NCBI GenBank assembly: GCA_964538355.1
Contig: CAZIFC010000003.1
Span: 112,660-176,659 of the forward strand
DNA: 64,000 nucleotides
Direction of reading: 5' to 3'
Source: Bilophila sp964538355
Lineage (GTDB): Bacteria; Desulfobacterota; Desulfovibrionia; Desulfovibrionales; Desulfovibrionaceae
Below, in pieces: positions 25,224 through 33,825 of the stretch. Made by a program: the position numbers and the translations under genes. Numbering within the stretch: position 1 is the stretch's first letter; each line of letters begins with the position of its first letter. The notes under the pieces were generated by a model that had not been told where the DNA came from, searched no databases, and was given only the letters and a program-made list of their open reading frames with translations.

Positions 25224-27161
25224 ATGATTGAAACGGACAGCACTCTCCCTCCCCTCCTTGCCCGCATCACCCACCCCTCTCTGGTGGGAGGGCTGACCCT
25301 TGCCGAAAAAAACATTCTGGCGACGGAACTGCGCCAGACCATCATCCGCACGGTCGCCGCCAACGGGGGGCATCTGGCCCCGTCTCTCGGGGTGGTCGAG
25401 CTGACGCTTGCGCTCCTTTCCGTCTTCAACGCCGAGGAAGACAAGCTCGTCTGGGATGTGGGGCACCAGAGCTATGCCTGGAAACTGCTCACCGGGCGTT
25501 CGGAGAGCTTCCACACCCTGCGCCAGATCGGAGGCATCAGCGGCTTCCCGAAAATCGAGGAAAGCCCCTTTGACCATTTCGGAGTCGGGCACTCCTCCAC
25601 CTCGGTTTCCGCGGCTCTCGGCATGGCGATGGCCCGGGATTTGGCAGGCAAGAAAAACCATGTGCTCGCCGTCATCGGGGACGGCTCCCTGACCGGGGGG
25701 CTGGCCTTTGAAGGGCTGAATCAGGCGGGCGACATGGGGCGGCGGCTGATCGTTGTCCTGAACGACAACGAAATGTCCATCTCCCATAACGTAGGCGCGT
25801 TATCGCTTTTCCTCAGCCGCAACATGGAGCGGGGATGGGCGCGGCGCGTCCGCAGGGAAGTCAAGGACTGGCTGAAGTCCATTCCCGGTATCGGCGACGA
25901 GATGGCGGAATACGCCCACCGCACCCACCGCAGCCTCAAGACCGTCTTTACGCCGGGCATGCTGTTCGAGGCACTGCGCTTCAACTATATCGGCCCCGTG
26001 GACGGGCACAACCTCGAAGAGCTTGAACGCCATCTGCGTATGGCGGCCTCCATCGACGATCAGCCCGTGCTCCTGCATGTGCTGACCCGCAAGGGCAAGG
26101 GCTATCCCCCCGCCGAGGCGCAGCCTTCCAAGTTCCACGGGCTTGGCAGGTTCGACATCGCCACCGGGCAGACCCCCCCGAAACCCGCCGACGCTCCGCC
26201 GACCTATACGGATATCTTCGGGGAAACCCTTTGCCGCCTCGCACGCGAAGACGACCGCATCGTCGCCGTGACCGCCGCCATGTCCAGCGGCACGGGAACC
26301 GGGCATTTCAAATCCCGCTTCCCCACCCGCTTTACCGATGTCGGCATCTGCGAACAGCACGCCGTCACCTTTGCGGCGGGGCTGGCCTCGCAGGGCTATC
26401 GCCCCTTTGTGGCGATCTACTCCACCTTTTCCCAGCGCGCCTACGATCAGATCGTACACGATGTGTGCATCCAGAAACTTCCGGTCACGCTCTGCCTCGA
26501 TCGGGCGGGGCTGGTCGGTGAAGACGGCCCCACGCATCACGGCGCGTTTGATCTTTCCTTCCTGCGCCACATCCCCAACCTGAACATGCTGGCTCCGCGT
26601 GACGAGCCTGAATTGCAGGCCGCACTGATCACAGCCCTGAATCTGGGGCAGCCGCTGGTGATCCGCTATCCGCGCGGCTTCGCCCCCGGACACCCGCTCC
26701 CGGATGCCGATCCGCTGATTTCCCTGCCGCCTCTTCCCGTCGGTGTGGGAGAGCTTCTGCGCGAGGGCACGGATGCCGCCGTCATTGCCGTGGGCAGCAT
26801 GGTTGTTCCCGCGCAAAAGGCCGCCGACCGCCTCTTTGAAGAGACGGGGCGCAGCGTCGCGGTCTTTGACGCCCGCTGGGTCAAGCCGCTGCCCAAAACG
26901 CAGCTTCTGGACATAGCAGGCTCATTCAACAAGCTCCTGCTTGCCGAAGAAAACGCCCTTGCCGGAGGTTTCTCCTCCGCCGTTCTGGAGTTGCTTGCGG
27001 ACAACGATGCCCTGCGGGGACAGCGTATCCGGCGCATGGGCCTGCCCGATGCCTTTGTCGAGCATGGGACACAAGCGCAGCTCCGCCACCGCCTCGGCCT
27101 TGATGAGGAGGGGCTTTTTGCGGAATTGTGCAGACTTACGGAAGACAGCGAGAGTCGATAG
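25224..27161 (+). CDS. dxs: 1-deoxy-D-xylulose-5-phosphate synthase
   Basis: 645 residues from the ATG at 25224 (AGGAACG upstream). First enzyme of the MEP pathway: pyruvate + glyceraldehyde-3-phosphate to DXP, using thiamine diphosphate. Seen: LVWDVGHQSYAWKLLTGR, GVGHSSTSVSAALGMA, the ThDP/Mg motif VIGDGSLTGGLAFEGLNQAG...LNDNEMSIS, DVGICEQHAVTFAAGLA, and the transketolase-type C-terminal domain. Neighbouring xseB-ispA-dxs order is widely conserved. The 151 bases that follow contain one hairpin (TTCCGCGT at 27262 and ACGCGGAA at 27286) but no T-run. Confidence 0.97.
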   Translation: MIETDSTLPPLLARITHPSLVGGLTLAEKNILATELRQTIIRTVAANGGHLAPSLGVVELTLALLSVFNAEEDKLVWDVGHQSYAWKLLTGRSESFHTLRQIGGISGFPKIEESPFDHFGVGHSSTSVSAALGMAMARDLAGKKNHVLAVIGDGSLTGGLAFEGLNQAGDMGRRLIVVLNDNEMSISHNVGALSLFLSRNMERGWARRVRREVKDWLKSIPGIGDEMAEYAHRTHRSLKTVFTPGMLFEALRFNYIGPVDGHNLEELERHLRMAASIDDQPVLLHVLTRKGKGYPPAEAQPSKFHGLGRFDIATGQTPPKPADAPPTYTDIFGETLCRLAREDDRIVAVTAAMSSGTGTGHFKSRFPTRFTDVGICEQHAVTFAAGLASQGYRPFVAIYSTFSQRAYDQIVHDVCIQKLPVTLCLDRAGLVGEDGPTHHGAFDLSFLRHIPNLNMLAPRDEPELQAALITALNLGQPLVIRYPRGFAPGHPLPDADPLISLPPLPVGVGELLREGTDAAVIAVGSMVVPAQKAADRLFEETGRSVAVFDARWVKPLPKTQLLDIAGSFNKLLLAEENALAGGFSSAVLELLADNDALRGQRIRRMGLPDAFVEHGTQAQLRHRLGLDEEGLFAELCRLTEDSESR

Positions 27162-27312
27162 CCGACCCGGGGGAACAGCGTGCGGGGCAAGACGCTCCCA
27201 ACGGGACAAGCGGAAAAAGAGGACGCAAACAATCTAAGGTTGTGGCGGGATGTGACGGCACTTCCGCGTCGTTCCGGACAAGGAAACGCGGAAAACCGCC
27301 GGAGGGCAGGCC

Positions 27313-28323
27313 CTACCGATCGATCACATGCAGCCCTTCCTCGTCGGTTACGATGCACACCGCGCCGGGAAACTGGAAGACCCGGCGGCTGCGCGAGGAA
27401 AGGGCGGCCTCATCCAGACGAAAGACCGTCTCCGCCTGAGCCTGCCCGCGGCCATACCGGGAAAACAGCCCCGCATACACGCGGAGCCGGGCCGCCCGGG
27501 GCAGCCCGAGAAAGGCCTCTCGCGGCAGGAACAGCCCGGTTTCCCGCCGTTGCAGACGGGCGAATGCCGGCGCAAGCGTCTCTTCCCAGTAGGTTTCGTC
27601 CTCACGGGCCAGCTCCCAGAGCGAACGCACGGAACGCGAAAAAGCCGGGTTTTCGGCCTTGAGCAGCGGCATGACGTGGTTGCGGATGCGGTTGCGGCGA
27701 AAACGGTCGCTCCGGTTTGATCCGTCCTCAATCCATGCCGTTTCAATAGCCCGGAGAAAGCCTTCCAGAGCAGCGCGGGGGGTTCCCAACAGCGGCCTCA
27801 GCAGACGGCGTGCTCCGTCTACGGCCTTCATGCCGCCAAGACCGGGCCATCCGGCTCCCCGCACCAGCCGCATCAGCACGTCCTCGCCCAGATCATCGAG
27901 ATGGTGTCCGGTTACAATCCAGTCGGCGTTCTCGGCCTTCCGCAAGGCTTCGAAAAAAGCGTAACGCACCCGGCGTCCGGCATCTTCAAGCCCGAGTCCT
28001 TCCCGCCGCGCCAGCTCACCCACGTCCTCTCTCCGCACCACGCAGGCAACCCCAAGCCGCTCCGCAAACCGCCGGGCGGCTTCGGCCTCTCCGCCGCTTT
28101 CGGGACGAAGCCCGTGATCCAGATGTGCCAGCACCAGCGGAACCCCGAGACAGCGCAGAATCACCGCCAAAGCCGTAGAATCGGCTCCGCCGGAAAAGGC
28201 CACAATCGCCTTTCGCGGAAGCCCTCCACAAAGACCTTGCACAAACCGCCCCACCTCCATGCACAGGCGCGCCTGCGCCGACGGCAAATCCCGCATCCGG
28301 GAAGGCAAGGGCTGATCCGACAT
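27313..28323 (-). CDS. tilS: tRNA(Ile)-lysidine synthase
   Basis: 336 residues from the ATG at 28323, preceded by GGAGCG. The PP-loop motif is AFSGGADSTALAV (SGGxDS class). HLDHGLRPES, DWIVTGHHLDDLGEDVLMRL and the following RPLLG block match the TilS core. It modifies C34 of the CAU tRNA(Ile) to lysidine so that it reads AUA. The C-terminal part is short relative to E. coli TilS, as in many short-form enzymes. A long in-frame upstream extension overlaps the intergenic hairpin and is rejected. Confidence 0.9.
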   Translation of the reverse strand: MSDQPLPSRMRDLPSAQARLCMEVGRFVQGLCGGLPRKAIVAFSGGADSTALAVILRCLGVPLVLAHLDHGLRPESGGEAEAARRFAERLGVACVVRREDVGELARREGLGLEDAGRRVRYAFFEALRKAENADWIVTGHHLDDLGEDVLMRLVRGAGWPGLGGMKAVDGARRLLRPLLGTPRAALEGFLRAIETAWIEDGSNRSDRFRRNRIRNHVMPLLKAENPAFSRSVRSLWELAREDETYWEETLAPAFARLQRRETGLFLPREAFLGLPRAARLRVYAGLFSRYGRGQAQAETVFRLDEAALSSRSRRVFQFPGAVCIVTDEEGLHVIDR

Positions 28324-28441
28324 ACAACGCTCCAACAACCGCGCCCGCTCTCCAGTGCCGCAATCGGACATTCCAGCCAGCAGTGCCGCAACCGGGGAAC
28401 AGGGATTCGATAAACACAAACGTCTTTGGAGGTGGAGGGAT

Positions 28442-28492
28442 GGGGAAGGGAGGAGGAAACCTTTCTCCAGAAAGGTGCCTCCTCCCTTCCCC
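28442..28492. terminator. Large perfect hairpin between coaX and tilS
   Basis: Outer arms GGGGAAGGGAGGAGG (28442-28456) and CCTCCTCCCTTCCCC (28478-28492) match over 15 bases. They enclose a second stem, ACCTTTCT/AGAAAGGT, giving one long stacked hairpin. It lies between co-directional minus-strand genes (coaX then tilS) and probably ends the queF-coaX transcript. Similar purine-rich hairpins follow proS. Confidence 0.6.
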
Positions 28493-28516
28493 CGCAAACG
28501 CTCTTCTCTCTGCTCC

Positions 28517-29320
28517 CTACTCGCCCCGCGACTCAAGCCACAGCAGACGCAACCCCTCAAGCACGAGATCCGGCCGCACAAGATCGAAACAGTCCACCAC
28601 GCGGGCAACATCCGGAGCAAAGCCGCCCGTGGCGACAAAGGCAACCGGGCCTTCCAGCGTTGTGGTCAAACGGGCGTACAGCCCCTCGGTCATGGAGGCG
28701 AACCCAAACAGGAAACCGTGGTTCAGACTGGTCACGGTGCTCCGGCCCACAATGGGAGAGTCCGCCTGTGCCGCCAGCGCAATGCGCGGCAGCTGCGCCG
28801 TGCGCGTCGCCAAGGCTCCCAGCGAGGACATCACGCCGGGGCAGATCAGCCCTCCGAGATAGGCATTCCCGGTCACGCAGTCAAAGTTCGTTGCCGTGCC
28901 GTAATCGACCGAAACCACGGAACGCACCTCCGGCAGCAGACGGCGCGCTCCGAACGCGCCCACCAGCCGGTCTGCCCCGACTTCCGTAGGCCGCTCGTAG
29001 CGATTTTCCAGCGGAATGGGCAAATCCCGATGCGCGAAACGAGGCTTCAGCTCCAGAAAACGCTCACAGGCATGGGTCACCAGCGGATTCATGCCCGGAA
29101 CCACGGAACTGATCACGCATCCTTCCAGTGCGACCTTTCCCGGCCCCGTGGCAGGCGTCCCGAACCCGGCATGGCCGAGCAGAAAGGCCAGCTGAAGGCC
29201 CAGGCCGTCCCCGCTCTGGCGGGTATCCGTCGGCAGCGTGTAGGAGGCAAGCAGGCCTTCCCTGCCCGCCACACCGATTTTCAGCGACGTGTTGCCGATG
29301 TCGATGAGCAGCGCGTGCAT
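28517..29320 (-). CDS. coaX: Type III pantothenate kinase
   Basis: 267 residues from the ATG at 29320. A GTG 15 bases upstream is possible. ASKHA-fold enzyme for the first step of CoA synthesis: MHALLIDIGNTSLKIGV (phosphate-binding), GADRLVGAFGARRL, VDYGTATNFDCVTGN and LGGLICPG are all family blocks. Its start lies directly after the queF stop, so the two genes are co-transcribed and probably translationally coupled. Confidence 0.93.
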   Translation of the reverse strand: MHALLIDIGNTSLKIGVAGREGLLASYTLPTDTRQSGDGLGLQLAFLLGHAGFGTPATGPGKVALEGCVISSVVPGMNPLVTHACERFLELKPRFAHRDLPIPLENRYERPTEVGADRLVGAFGARRLLPEVRSVVSVDYGTATNFDCVTGNAYLGGLICPGVMSSLGALATRTAQLPRIALAAQADSPIVGRSTVTSLNHGFLFGFASMTEGLYARLTTTLEGPVAFVATGGFAPDVARVVDCFDLVRPDLVLEGLRLLWLESRGE

Positions 29321-29322
29321 GG

Positions 29323-29835
29323 CTACTTGTCCCACGAATGCGGTGCCGATTCACGCTTCCAGTCGGCGACGGCCTGACGGACTTCTTCAGCCTTCGCCGG
29401 ATCATCCAGCTTCTTGTAGTGCTCGGCAAAGACATGGAGGTAGGTCGCACCGCGCGGCGCAAACAGCCCCTTCACCCGGCACCACAGCGGATCAAGGGCT
29501 TCCACGAAGTCTTCCAGAATGCTGTTGGTGATGGTTTCCATGAAGGACTGATGATTCCGGTAGGCGAACATATACAGCTTGAAGCTCTTGGATTCCACGC
29601 ACTTCTGATCGGGGATGAACTCGACCACGATGGTGCCGAAGTCGGGCTGCCCGGTCACGGGGCACAGGGACGTATATTCGGGGAAGGCCATGCTGATGAC
29701 ATAGGGACGATTGGGGAAGCGATTGGGAAAGGCTTCCAGAAGATGCACACCGGGGCCGCCTTCGGGCTGGGGGAGGCGTCCGGTGCCGAGAACGGTAAGC
29801 TGGGCGGTCTGATCGCCGCCGTTGGTCATGGTCAT
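29323..29835 (-). CDS. queF: NADPH-dependent 7-cyano-7-deazaguanine reductase (preQ0 reductase)
   Basis: 170 residues, the short unimodal type, from the ATG at 29835 (AGGAGC upstream). Reduces preQ0 to preQ1 in queuosine synthesis. Active-site features: EYTSLCPVTGQPDFGT (nucleophilic Cys), CVESKSFKLYMFAYRNH (substrate Glu), and FMETI. No preQ1 riboswitch pattern was recognised in the 190 bases upstream. Followed by coaX with a two-base gap. Confidence 0.95.
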   Translation of the reverse strand: MTMTNGGDQTAQLTVLGTGRLPQPEGGPGVHLLEAFPNRFPNRPYVISMAFPEYTSLCPVTGQPDFGTIVVEFIPDQKCVESKSFKLYMFAYRNHQSFMETITNSILEDFVEALDPLWCRVKGLFAPRGATYLHVFAEHYKKLDDPAKAEEVRQAVADWKRESAPHSWDK

Positions 29836-30028
29836 GATTGCTCCTGAACGGTGGAAAGGCCACAAGGCCCATCCACGGGCTTGTCTGTGGAAAAAAGGGA
29901 GGATACACTGAACCGACGCGCAAGGGAAGGCTCCTTCCCGGCGTTGCCGCCCGGCTTCCACGCCGGAAGGGATCGCGCGGCCCGTCTCTTGTCCGGCAGA
30001 CCGACGGAATCAGAAAAGGAGGCTTCCC

Positions 30029-30847
30029 GTGACCGAAACGTTTCACACCCTCAGCCTGATCGCCTGCGTCGAAGGCGAAATCCTCCCCCTCGTCTTCCTT
30101 CCCGCCACAACCGCACACGCCGCCTTTCCGGCGCACGGCCTTGCAGCGCGCCCGCTTCCCGATCTCAACCACAACTGGCGCGTGGGAACGCGCCTCTACG
30201 ACGCCTCGGGCATCGCCCTGTTCAAGGTCGTGGGGCGCGTCTTCCTGCCCGCCGCTCCCGGCTCCGTCGAGGCGCACGCCCAGCTCTGCCCCCTGCTTGA
30301 AGCCCTCACCGACATCGAGTCCGGCATCCGTACCCTCGCCGCCCGGCGCGAACACTGGGCACTGGCATGGATCACCCTTTCCGACAAAGGTTCCGCGGGC
30401 CTTCGCACGGACGAAAGCGGCCCGCTCATGGCCGCCGACACCCGCGCCCGGCTGCCGCTGTGCCACGAGCAGGGCTTTCTGCTGCCCGACGATCCGCAGG
30501 CCCTGCGCGGGCTGGTCATGGAGCTTGCGCTCGGACAGGGCTATGATCTGATCCTGACCAGCGGCGGCACCGGGCTTGCTCCCCGCGACACCACGCCCGA
30601 AGCCCTGATCCCGCTGCTCGATCGCCGCCTGCCCGGATTCGAGCAGGCCATGATGCAGGCAAGCCTCGCCAAGACGCCCTCCGCCGCCATTTCCCGCGCC
30701 ATCGCCGGAACCATCGGCCAGACCATCATCATAACCCTTCCCGGAAGCCGCAAGGCCGTTTCCGAAAACCTCGCCGCCGCGCTTCCCGCCCTTGGGCATG
30801 CGCTGGAAAAGCTGCATGGAGATCCCTCCGACTGCGGCAAGGCATAA
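30029..30847 (+). CDS. MogA/MoaB-like molybdopterin-binding protein with N-terminal extension
   Basis: 272 residues from the GTG at 30029, which follows a strong AAAAGGAGG. Residues ~108-272 form a MogA-type domain with WITLSDKGSAGLRTDESGP, YDLILTSGGTGLAPRDTTPEA and IITLPGSRKAVSENL, the molybdopterin-adenylylation fold. Residues 1-105 are an extra domain with beta-strand character (NHNWRVGTRLYDASGIALFKVVGRVFL) whose function is not recognised; it may resemble a MOSC-type or regulatory domain. Role: molybdenum cofactor maturation, in keeping with mod and mobB genes elsewhere in the window. Confidence 0.85.
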   Translation: MTETFHTLSLIACVEGEILPLVFLPATTAHAAFPAHGLAARPLPDLNHNWRVGTRLYDASGIALFKVVGRVFLPAAPGSVEAHAQLCPLLEALTDIESGIRTLAARREHWALAWITLSDKGSAGLRTDESGPLMAADTRARLPLCHEQGFLLPDDPQALRGLVMELALGQGYDLILTSGGTGLAPRDTTPEALIPLLDRRLPGFEQAMMQASLAKTPSAAISRAIAGTIGQTIIITLPGSRKAVSENLAAALPALGHALEKLHGDPSDCGKA

Positions 30848-30968
30848 GCTGTCCGGCGGCCCCGGAAGACGCACCCGCCGGGCCGCCCTCCCCGGATTTT
30901 CCCCCTGCTTTTTCCTTGTGGCGAAGTACGGGTTGCGGTAGAGATGCGGTTTGACCAAGGAGAGAACC

Positions 30969-31448
30969 ATGACTACAGCACCCAGGGTGCGTATCCTGTA
31001 TCTGCGGGATGCGCGGGCCGTCTACGCGGCAAACGGAGCCGAGGGCCTGCGCTACGCCACTTCAGGCTCGGTGGGGCTTGATCTGCGGGCCTGCATCGAC
31101 GAGGAAGAAACGTCCATTCCGGCAGGGGGACGCCTTGCCATTCCTTCCGGCATCGCCATCGAACCGCTTGCCGCGGGCATTGCCGGGTTTGTCTATTCCC
31201 GCAGCGGACTCGGGGCCATGCAGGGCCTCACCGTCGCGCAGGGAGTCGGCGTCATCGACCCCGACTATCGCGGAGAAATCGCCGTCGTCCTTCTCAACAC
31301 GTCGGGCGAGGAACGCCGCCTCCGACGAGGCGATCGCATCGCGCAGCTTGTATTTCAGCCCGCCTTTCAGGTGGACATCGAAGAGTCCGAAACGCTGGGG
31401 GACACCGGACGCGGAGCCGGCGGATTCGGACACACGGGAACCAACTAG
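30969..31448 (+). CDS. dut: dUTP diphosphatase
   Basis: 159 residues from the ATG at 30969 (AAGGAGAG upstream). An ATG 18 bases earlier has no better signal. All five trimeric dUTPase motifs are present: GSVGLDLRA, PSGIAIEP, YSRSGLGAMQG, GVIDPDYRGEIAVVL and the C-terminal GRGAGGFGHTG. Hydrolyses dUTP to dUMP and PPi, keeping uracil out of DNA and feeding thymidylate synthesis. Confidence 0.96.
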   Translation: MTTAPRVRILYLRDARAVYAANGAEGLRYATSGSVGLDLRACIDEEETSIPAGGRLAIPSGIAIEPLAAGIAGFVYSRSGLGAMQGLTVAQGVGVIDPDYRGEIAVVLLNTSGEERRLRRGDRIAQLVFQPAFQVDIEESETLGDTGRGAGGFGHTGTN

Positions 31449-31506
31449 ACGGCAGACGCCGTTTTCCATGAGCTTTCCGGCGACTGCCGGACAGGAGACT
31501 TACCAT

Positions 31507-32712
31507 ATGAGCACTTCCTCTCTCGCCACGATCAAGGCCCGCGAAGAATCCCTTCTCTGCCGGACGTACGGTCGCTACCCTGTCAGCATCGCCAGCGGCA
31601 ATGGCTCCAGAGTCACCGATCTCGACGGCAAGGAATACGTTGACCTGCTGGCGGGCATCGCCGTTACCAGCCTCGGGCACTGCAACGAGGAAATCGCGCA
31701 GGTCATCGAAAAGCAGGCCCGCAAGCTCATCCATGTGAGCAACCTCTTCTATCAGGAAGAGCAGCTTGATCTTGCCGAGGAACTGCTTTCCCTCAGCCAC
31801 TTTGACAAGGCGTTTTTCTGCAACTCCGGCGCGGAAGCCAACGAAGCCCAGATCAAGCTCGCCCGCCGCTACATGCAGCGGGTCAAGAATGTGGATGCCT
31901 TTGAAATCATTACGCTGGACAAGGCCTTCCACGGGCGCACCTACGCGACCATGGCGGCTACGGGCCAGCAGCGTTTCCAGGACGGCTTCGCGCCTATCCC
32001 GGACGGCTTCACAACCGTGCCCTGGGGCGATCTGGACGCCCTTGAGTCCGCCATCACCCCGAAAACCGCCGCCGTGCTCGTGGAAATCGTGCAGGGCGAG
32101 GGCGGCATCCGGCCCATGACCGCCGAATACGCCAGAGGCATTGAGGCGTTGTGCCGCAAGCACGGCATCCTCTTCCTCGTGGACGAGGTGCAGGGCGGCC
32201 TGTTCCGTACGGGCAAGCCGTGGGCCTTCCAGCATTTCGATCTCAGGCCGGACGCCATTTCCTGCGCCAAGGCCCTCGCCAACGGCCTGCCCATGGGCGC
32301 GATGATGACGACCGACGAAGTCTCGAAGGGCTTCGTGACCGGCAGCCATGCCACCACCTTCGGCGGCGGGGCCATGACCTCCGCCGTAGCGTCCAGGGTT
32401 GTGCAGATCATGAAGCGCGACCGTCTTGACGAACGCGCGGCGCACCTTGGCGAAACCTTGATGGAAGCCGTCCGCCGCATCGGGGAAAGGCATCCCGGAA
32501 CCGTCAGGGAAGTGCGCGGCCTCGGGCTGATGATCGGCATCGAGCTGGCCTTCCCCGCCAAGGACGTCTGGGAAGAACTGCTCCGCCGCGGCTTTATCTG
32601 CAACCTGTCGCACGAGGTCGTCCTGCGCCTGCTTCCGGCCCTCAACATCCCGGAAGAGGATCTTCTCGCCTTTGCCGCCGCGCTGGAAGCCATCCTCGCC
32701 GCCAGGAGCTAG
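31507..32712 (+). CDS. argD: Acetylornithine aminotransferase family protein
   Basis: 401 residues from the ATG at 31507 (AGGAGAC upstream). Fold-type I PLP transaminase: VTDLDGKEYVDLLAGIAVTSLGH, FFCNSGAEANEAQIKLARRY, FLVDEVQGGLFRTGK and the PLP lysine in SCAKALANGLPMGAM. Likely acts in arginine synthesis on N-acetylornithine; N-succinyl-diaminopimelate is a common second substrate. Usual DEVQxGxGRTG is DEVQGGLFRTG here. 58 bases after dut. Confidence 0.92.
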   Translation: MSTSSLATIKAREESLLCRTYGRYPVSIASGNGSRVTDLDGKEYVDLLAGIAVTSLGHCNEEIAQVIEKQARKLIHVSNLFYQEEQLDLAEELLSLSHFDKAFFCNSGAEANEAQIKLARRYMQRVKNVDAFEIITLDKAFHGRTYATMAATGQQRFQDGFAPIPDGFTTVPWGDLDALESAITPKTAAVLVEIVQGEGGIRPMTAEYARGIEALCRKHGILFLVDEVQGGLFRTGKPWAFQHFDLRPDAISCAKALANGLPMGAMMTTDEVSKGFVTGSHATTFGGGAMTSAVASRVVQIMKRDRLDERAAHLGETLMEAVRRIGERHPGTVREVRGLGLMIGIELAFPAKDVWEELLRRGFICNLSHEVVLRLLPALNIPEEDLLAFAAALEAILAARS

Positions 32713-32732
32713 TCCCTATCGGCAAGAACGCT

Positions 32733-32800
32733 TTTGAGGGGGAACCGGGGCGTTGCCCCCCCGGGAGGAATCGCCCCCCGGCCCCCTCGCCACCGTTGTG
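32733..32800. repeat. GC-rich intergenic palindromic element
   Basis: Reads GAGGGGGAACCGGGGCGTTG, then CCCCCCCGGGAGGAATCGCC and a closing CCCCCGGCCCCCTC. It shares GAGGGGG near its start and CCCCCCGGGAGG with the element at 40584-40655. Probably a copy of the dispersed intergenic repeat; it may also end the argD transcript. Confidence 0.5.
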
Positions 32801-32856
32801 CGAGGCCGCCTGTTGGCCCGGCCCGCCGCACAGCCCCCCTACCAAGGAAACAGACC

Positions 32857-33345
32857 ATGATCGTCGATCACATCAGCAACTGGCGACGCTACGGCTTCGG
32901 CCCCGCATGGGAAGAAGTCATGCAGTGGCTTGAACACTACGCCCCCGGCAATGGCGGCTCCCTTGCCGCGCTGGAAGACGGCGTACACCCCGTGGCGGGA
33001 GCCTTCATCAACGTGGCTACCCTCACCTCCCGCATCCGTTCGGAATACCGTTACGAATACCACAAGCGTTTCTGTGACGTTCAGATGGTGCTGGAAGGCC
33101 GCGAATGGCTGTACAACGCCGCCACCAACGGCCTTGTGCCTGCCGGGGAGTTTGATACACAAAGCGATGTGGGCTTTTTCAGCCCCGATCCGGCTGAAGT
33201 GAGCCGCGTAACGCTGGCACCCGGAACCTTTGCCCTGCTCTTCCCGTGGGATGCACACCTTCCCGCCATCGCTGTAGACGGCGTGCAGGCGCATCTGCGT
33301 AAATGCGTAGGCAAAATTCCGCTTGAAGCTCTCCGCCTCTCTTGA
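32857..33345 (+). CDS. YhcH/YjgK/YiaL family protein (DUF386, cupin-like)
   Basis: 162 residues from the ATG at 32857 (AAGGAAAC upstream). Family blocks: SEYRYEYHKRFCDVQMVLEGREWL (His and Glu that usually bind a metal) and FALLFPWDAHLPAI. E. coli TabA/YhcH relatives affect biofilm formation and sialic-acid handling, but the reaction is unsettled. No sugar catabolism genes lie nearby, so the role here is open. Confidence 0.85.
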   Translation: MIVDHISNWRRYGFGPAWEEVMQWLEHYAPGNGGSLAALEDGVHPVAGAFINVATLTSRIRSEYRYEYHKRFCDVQMVLEGREWLYNAATNGLVPAGEFDTQSDVGFFSPDPAEVSRVTLAPGTFALLFPWDAHLPAIAVDGVQAHLRKCVGKIPLEALRLS

Positions 33346-33354
33346 TGACGCATT

Positions 33355-33396
33355 CCGGGCATGGGCCTTCCCCTTTCGAAAAAGGCCCATGCCCGG
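33355..33396. repeat. Perfect 15-base inverted repeat
   Basis: CCGGGCATGGGCCTT (33355-33369) and AAGGCCCATGCCCGG (33382-33396) with a 12-base loop. No T-run follows on the plus strand; probably an mRNA 3' structure after the YhcH-type gene. Confidence 0.55.
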
Positions 33397-33518
33397 AAGA
33401 AGACAGCGCAGAAAACTGCTTGCAACGAGACTGATTTTCGGGCAAACCTGCGGGCTTCCCGGAGGAAGGTCCGCCGGGCTACGTTTTCCCCGCTTCACGT
33501 CAAAGAAAGAGGACAAGA

Positions 33519-33740
33519 ATGGATATTTTCGATCAGGCGCAGGAACTGGAACGGCTCGCACGCGAAACGGCTCTCCAGCGCGCCCGCTCTACCCAGTACT
33601 GGGAAGGGCCGGAATGGATCAACGGTCAGGCCTGCTGCCGCGAATGCGGCGAACCCATTCCCCAAAAACGTCTGGAAGCCCTGCCCGGAGTCGGCCTGTG
33701 CCGCGCCTGTCAGGAAGAACGGGAACGCGAAAGTTTCTGA
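33519..33740 (+). CDS. DksA/TraR-type C4 zinc-finger small protein
   Basis: 73 residues from the ATG at 33519 (AGAGGACAAG upstream). The C-terminal half carries the four-cysteine zinc finger of the DksA/TraR family, CRECGEPIPQKRLEALPG followed by LCRACQEE. The N-terminal coiled coil is short, as in TraR-like proteins that bind RNA polymerase through the secondary channel. It lies 85 bases before the oligosaccharyltransferase gene; no functional link is evident. Confidence 0.85.
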   Translation: MDIFDQAQELERLARETALQRARSTQYWEGPEWINGQACCRECGEPIPQKRLEALPGVGLCRACQEERERESF

Positions 33741-33825
33741 TTCCCGCCTTGAAACATCCGGGGGGAAGCCCCTTCCCCCCTTTACCCTCCCGCGTCCGCG
33801 AACGTGGGTTTTTCCCGGACACGCC

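Noticed and set aside
29836..30020. preQ1 riboswitch ahead of queF
   Set aside because: No preQ1-I or -II core was found on the minus strand by eye.
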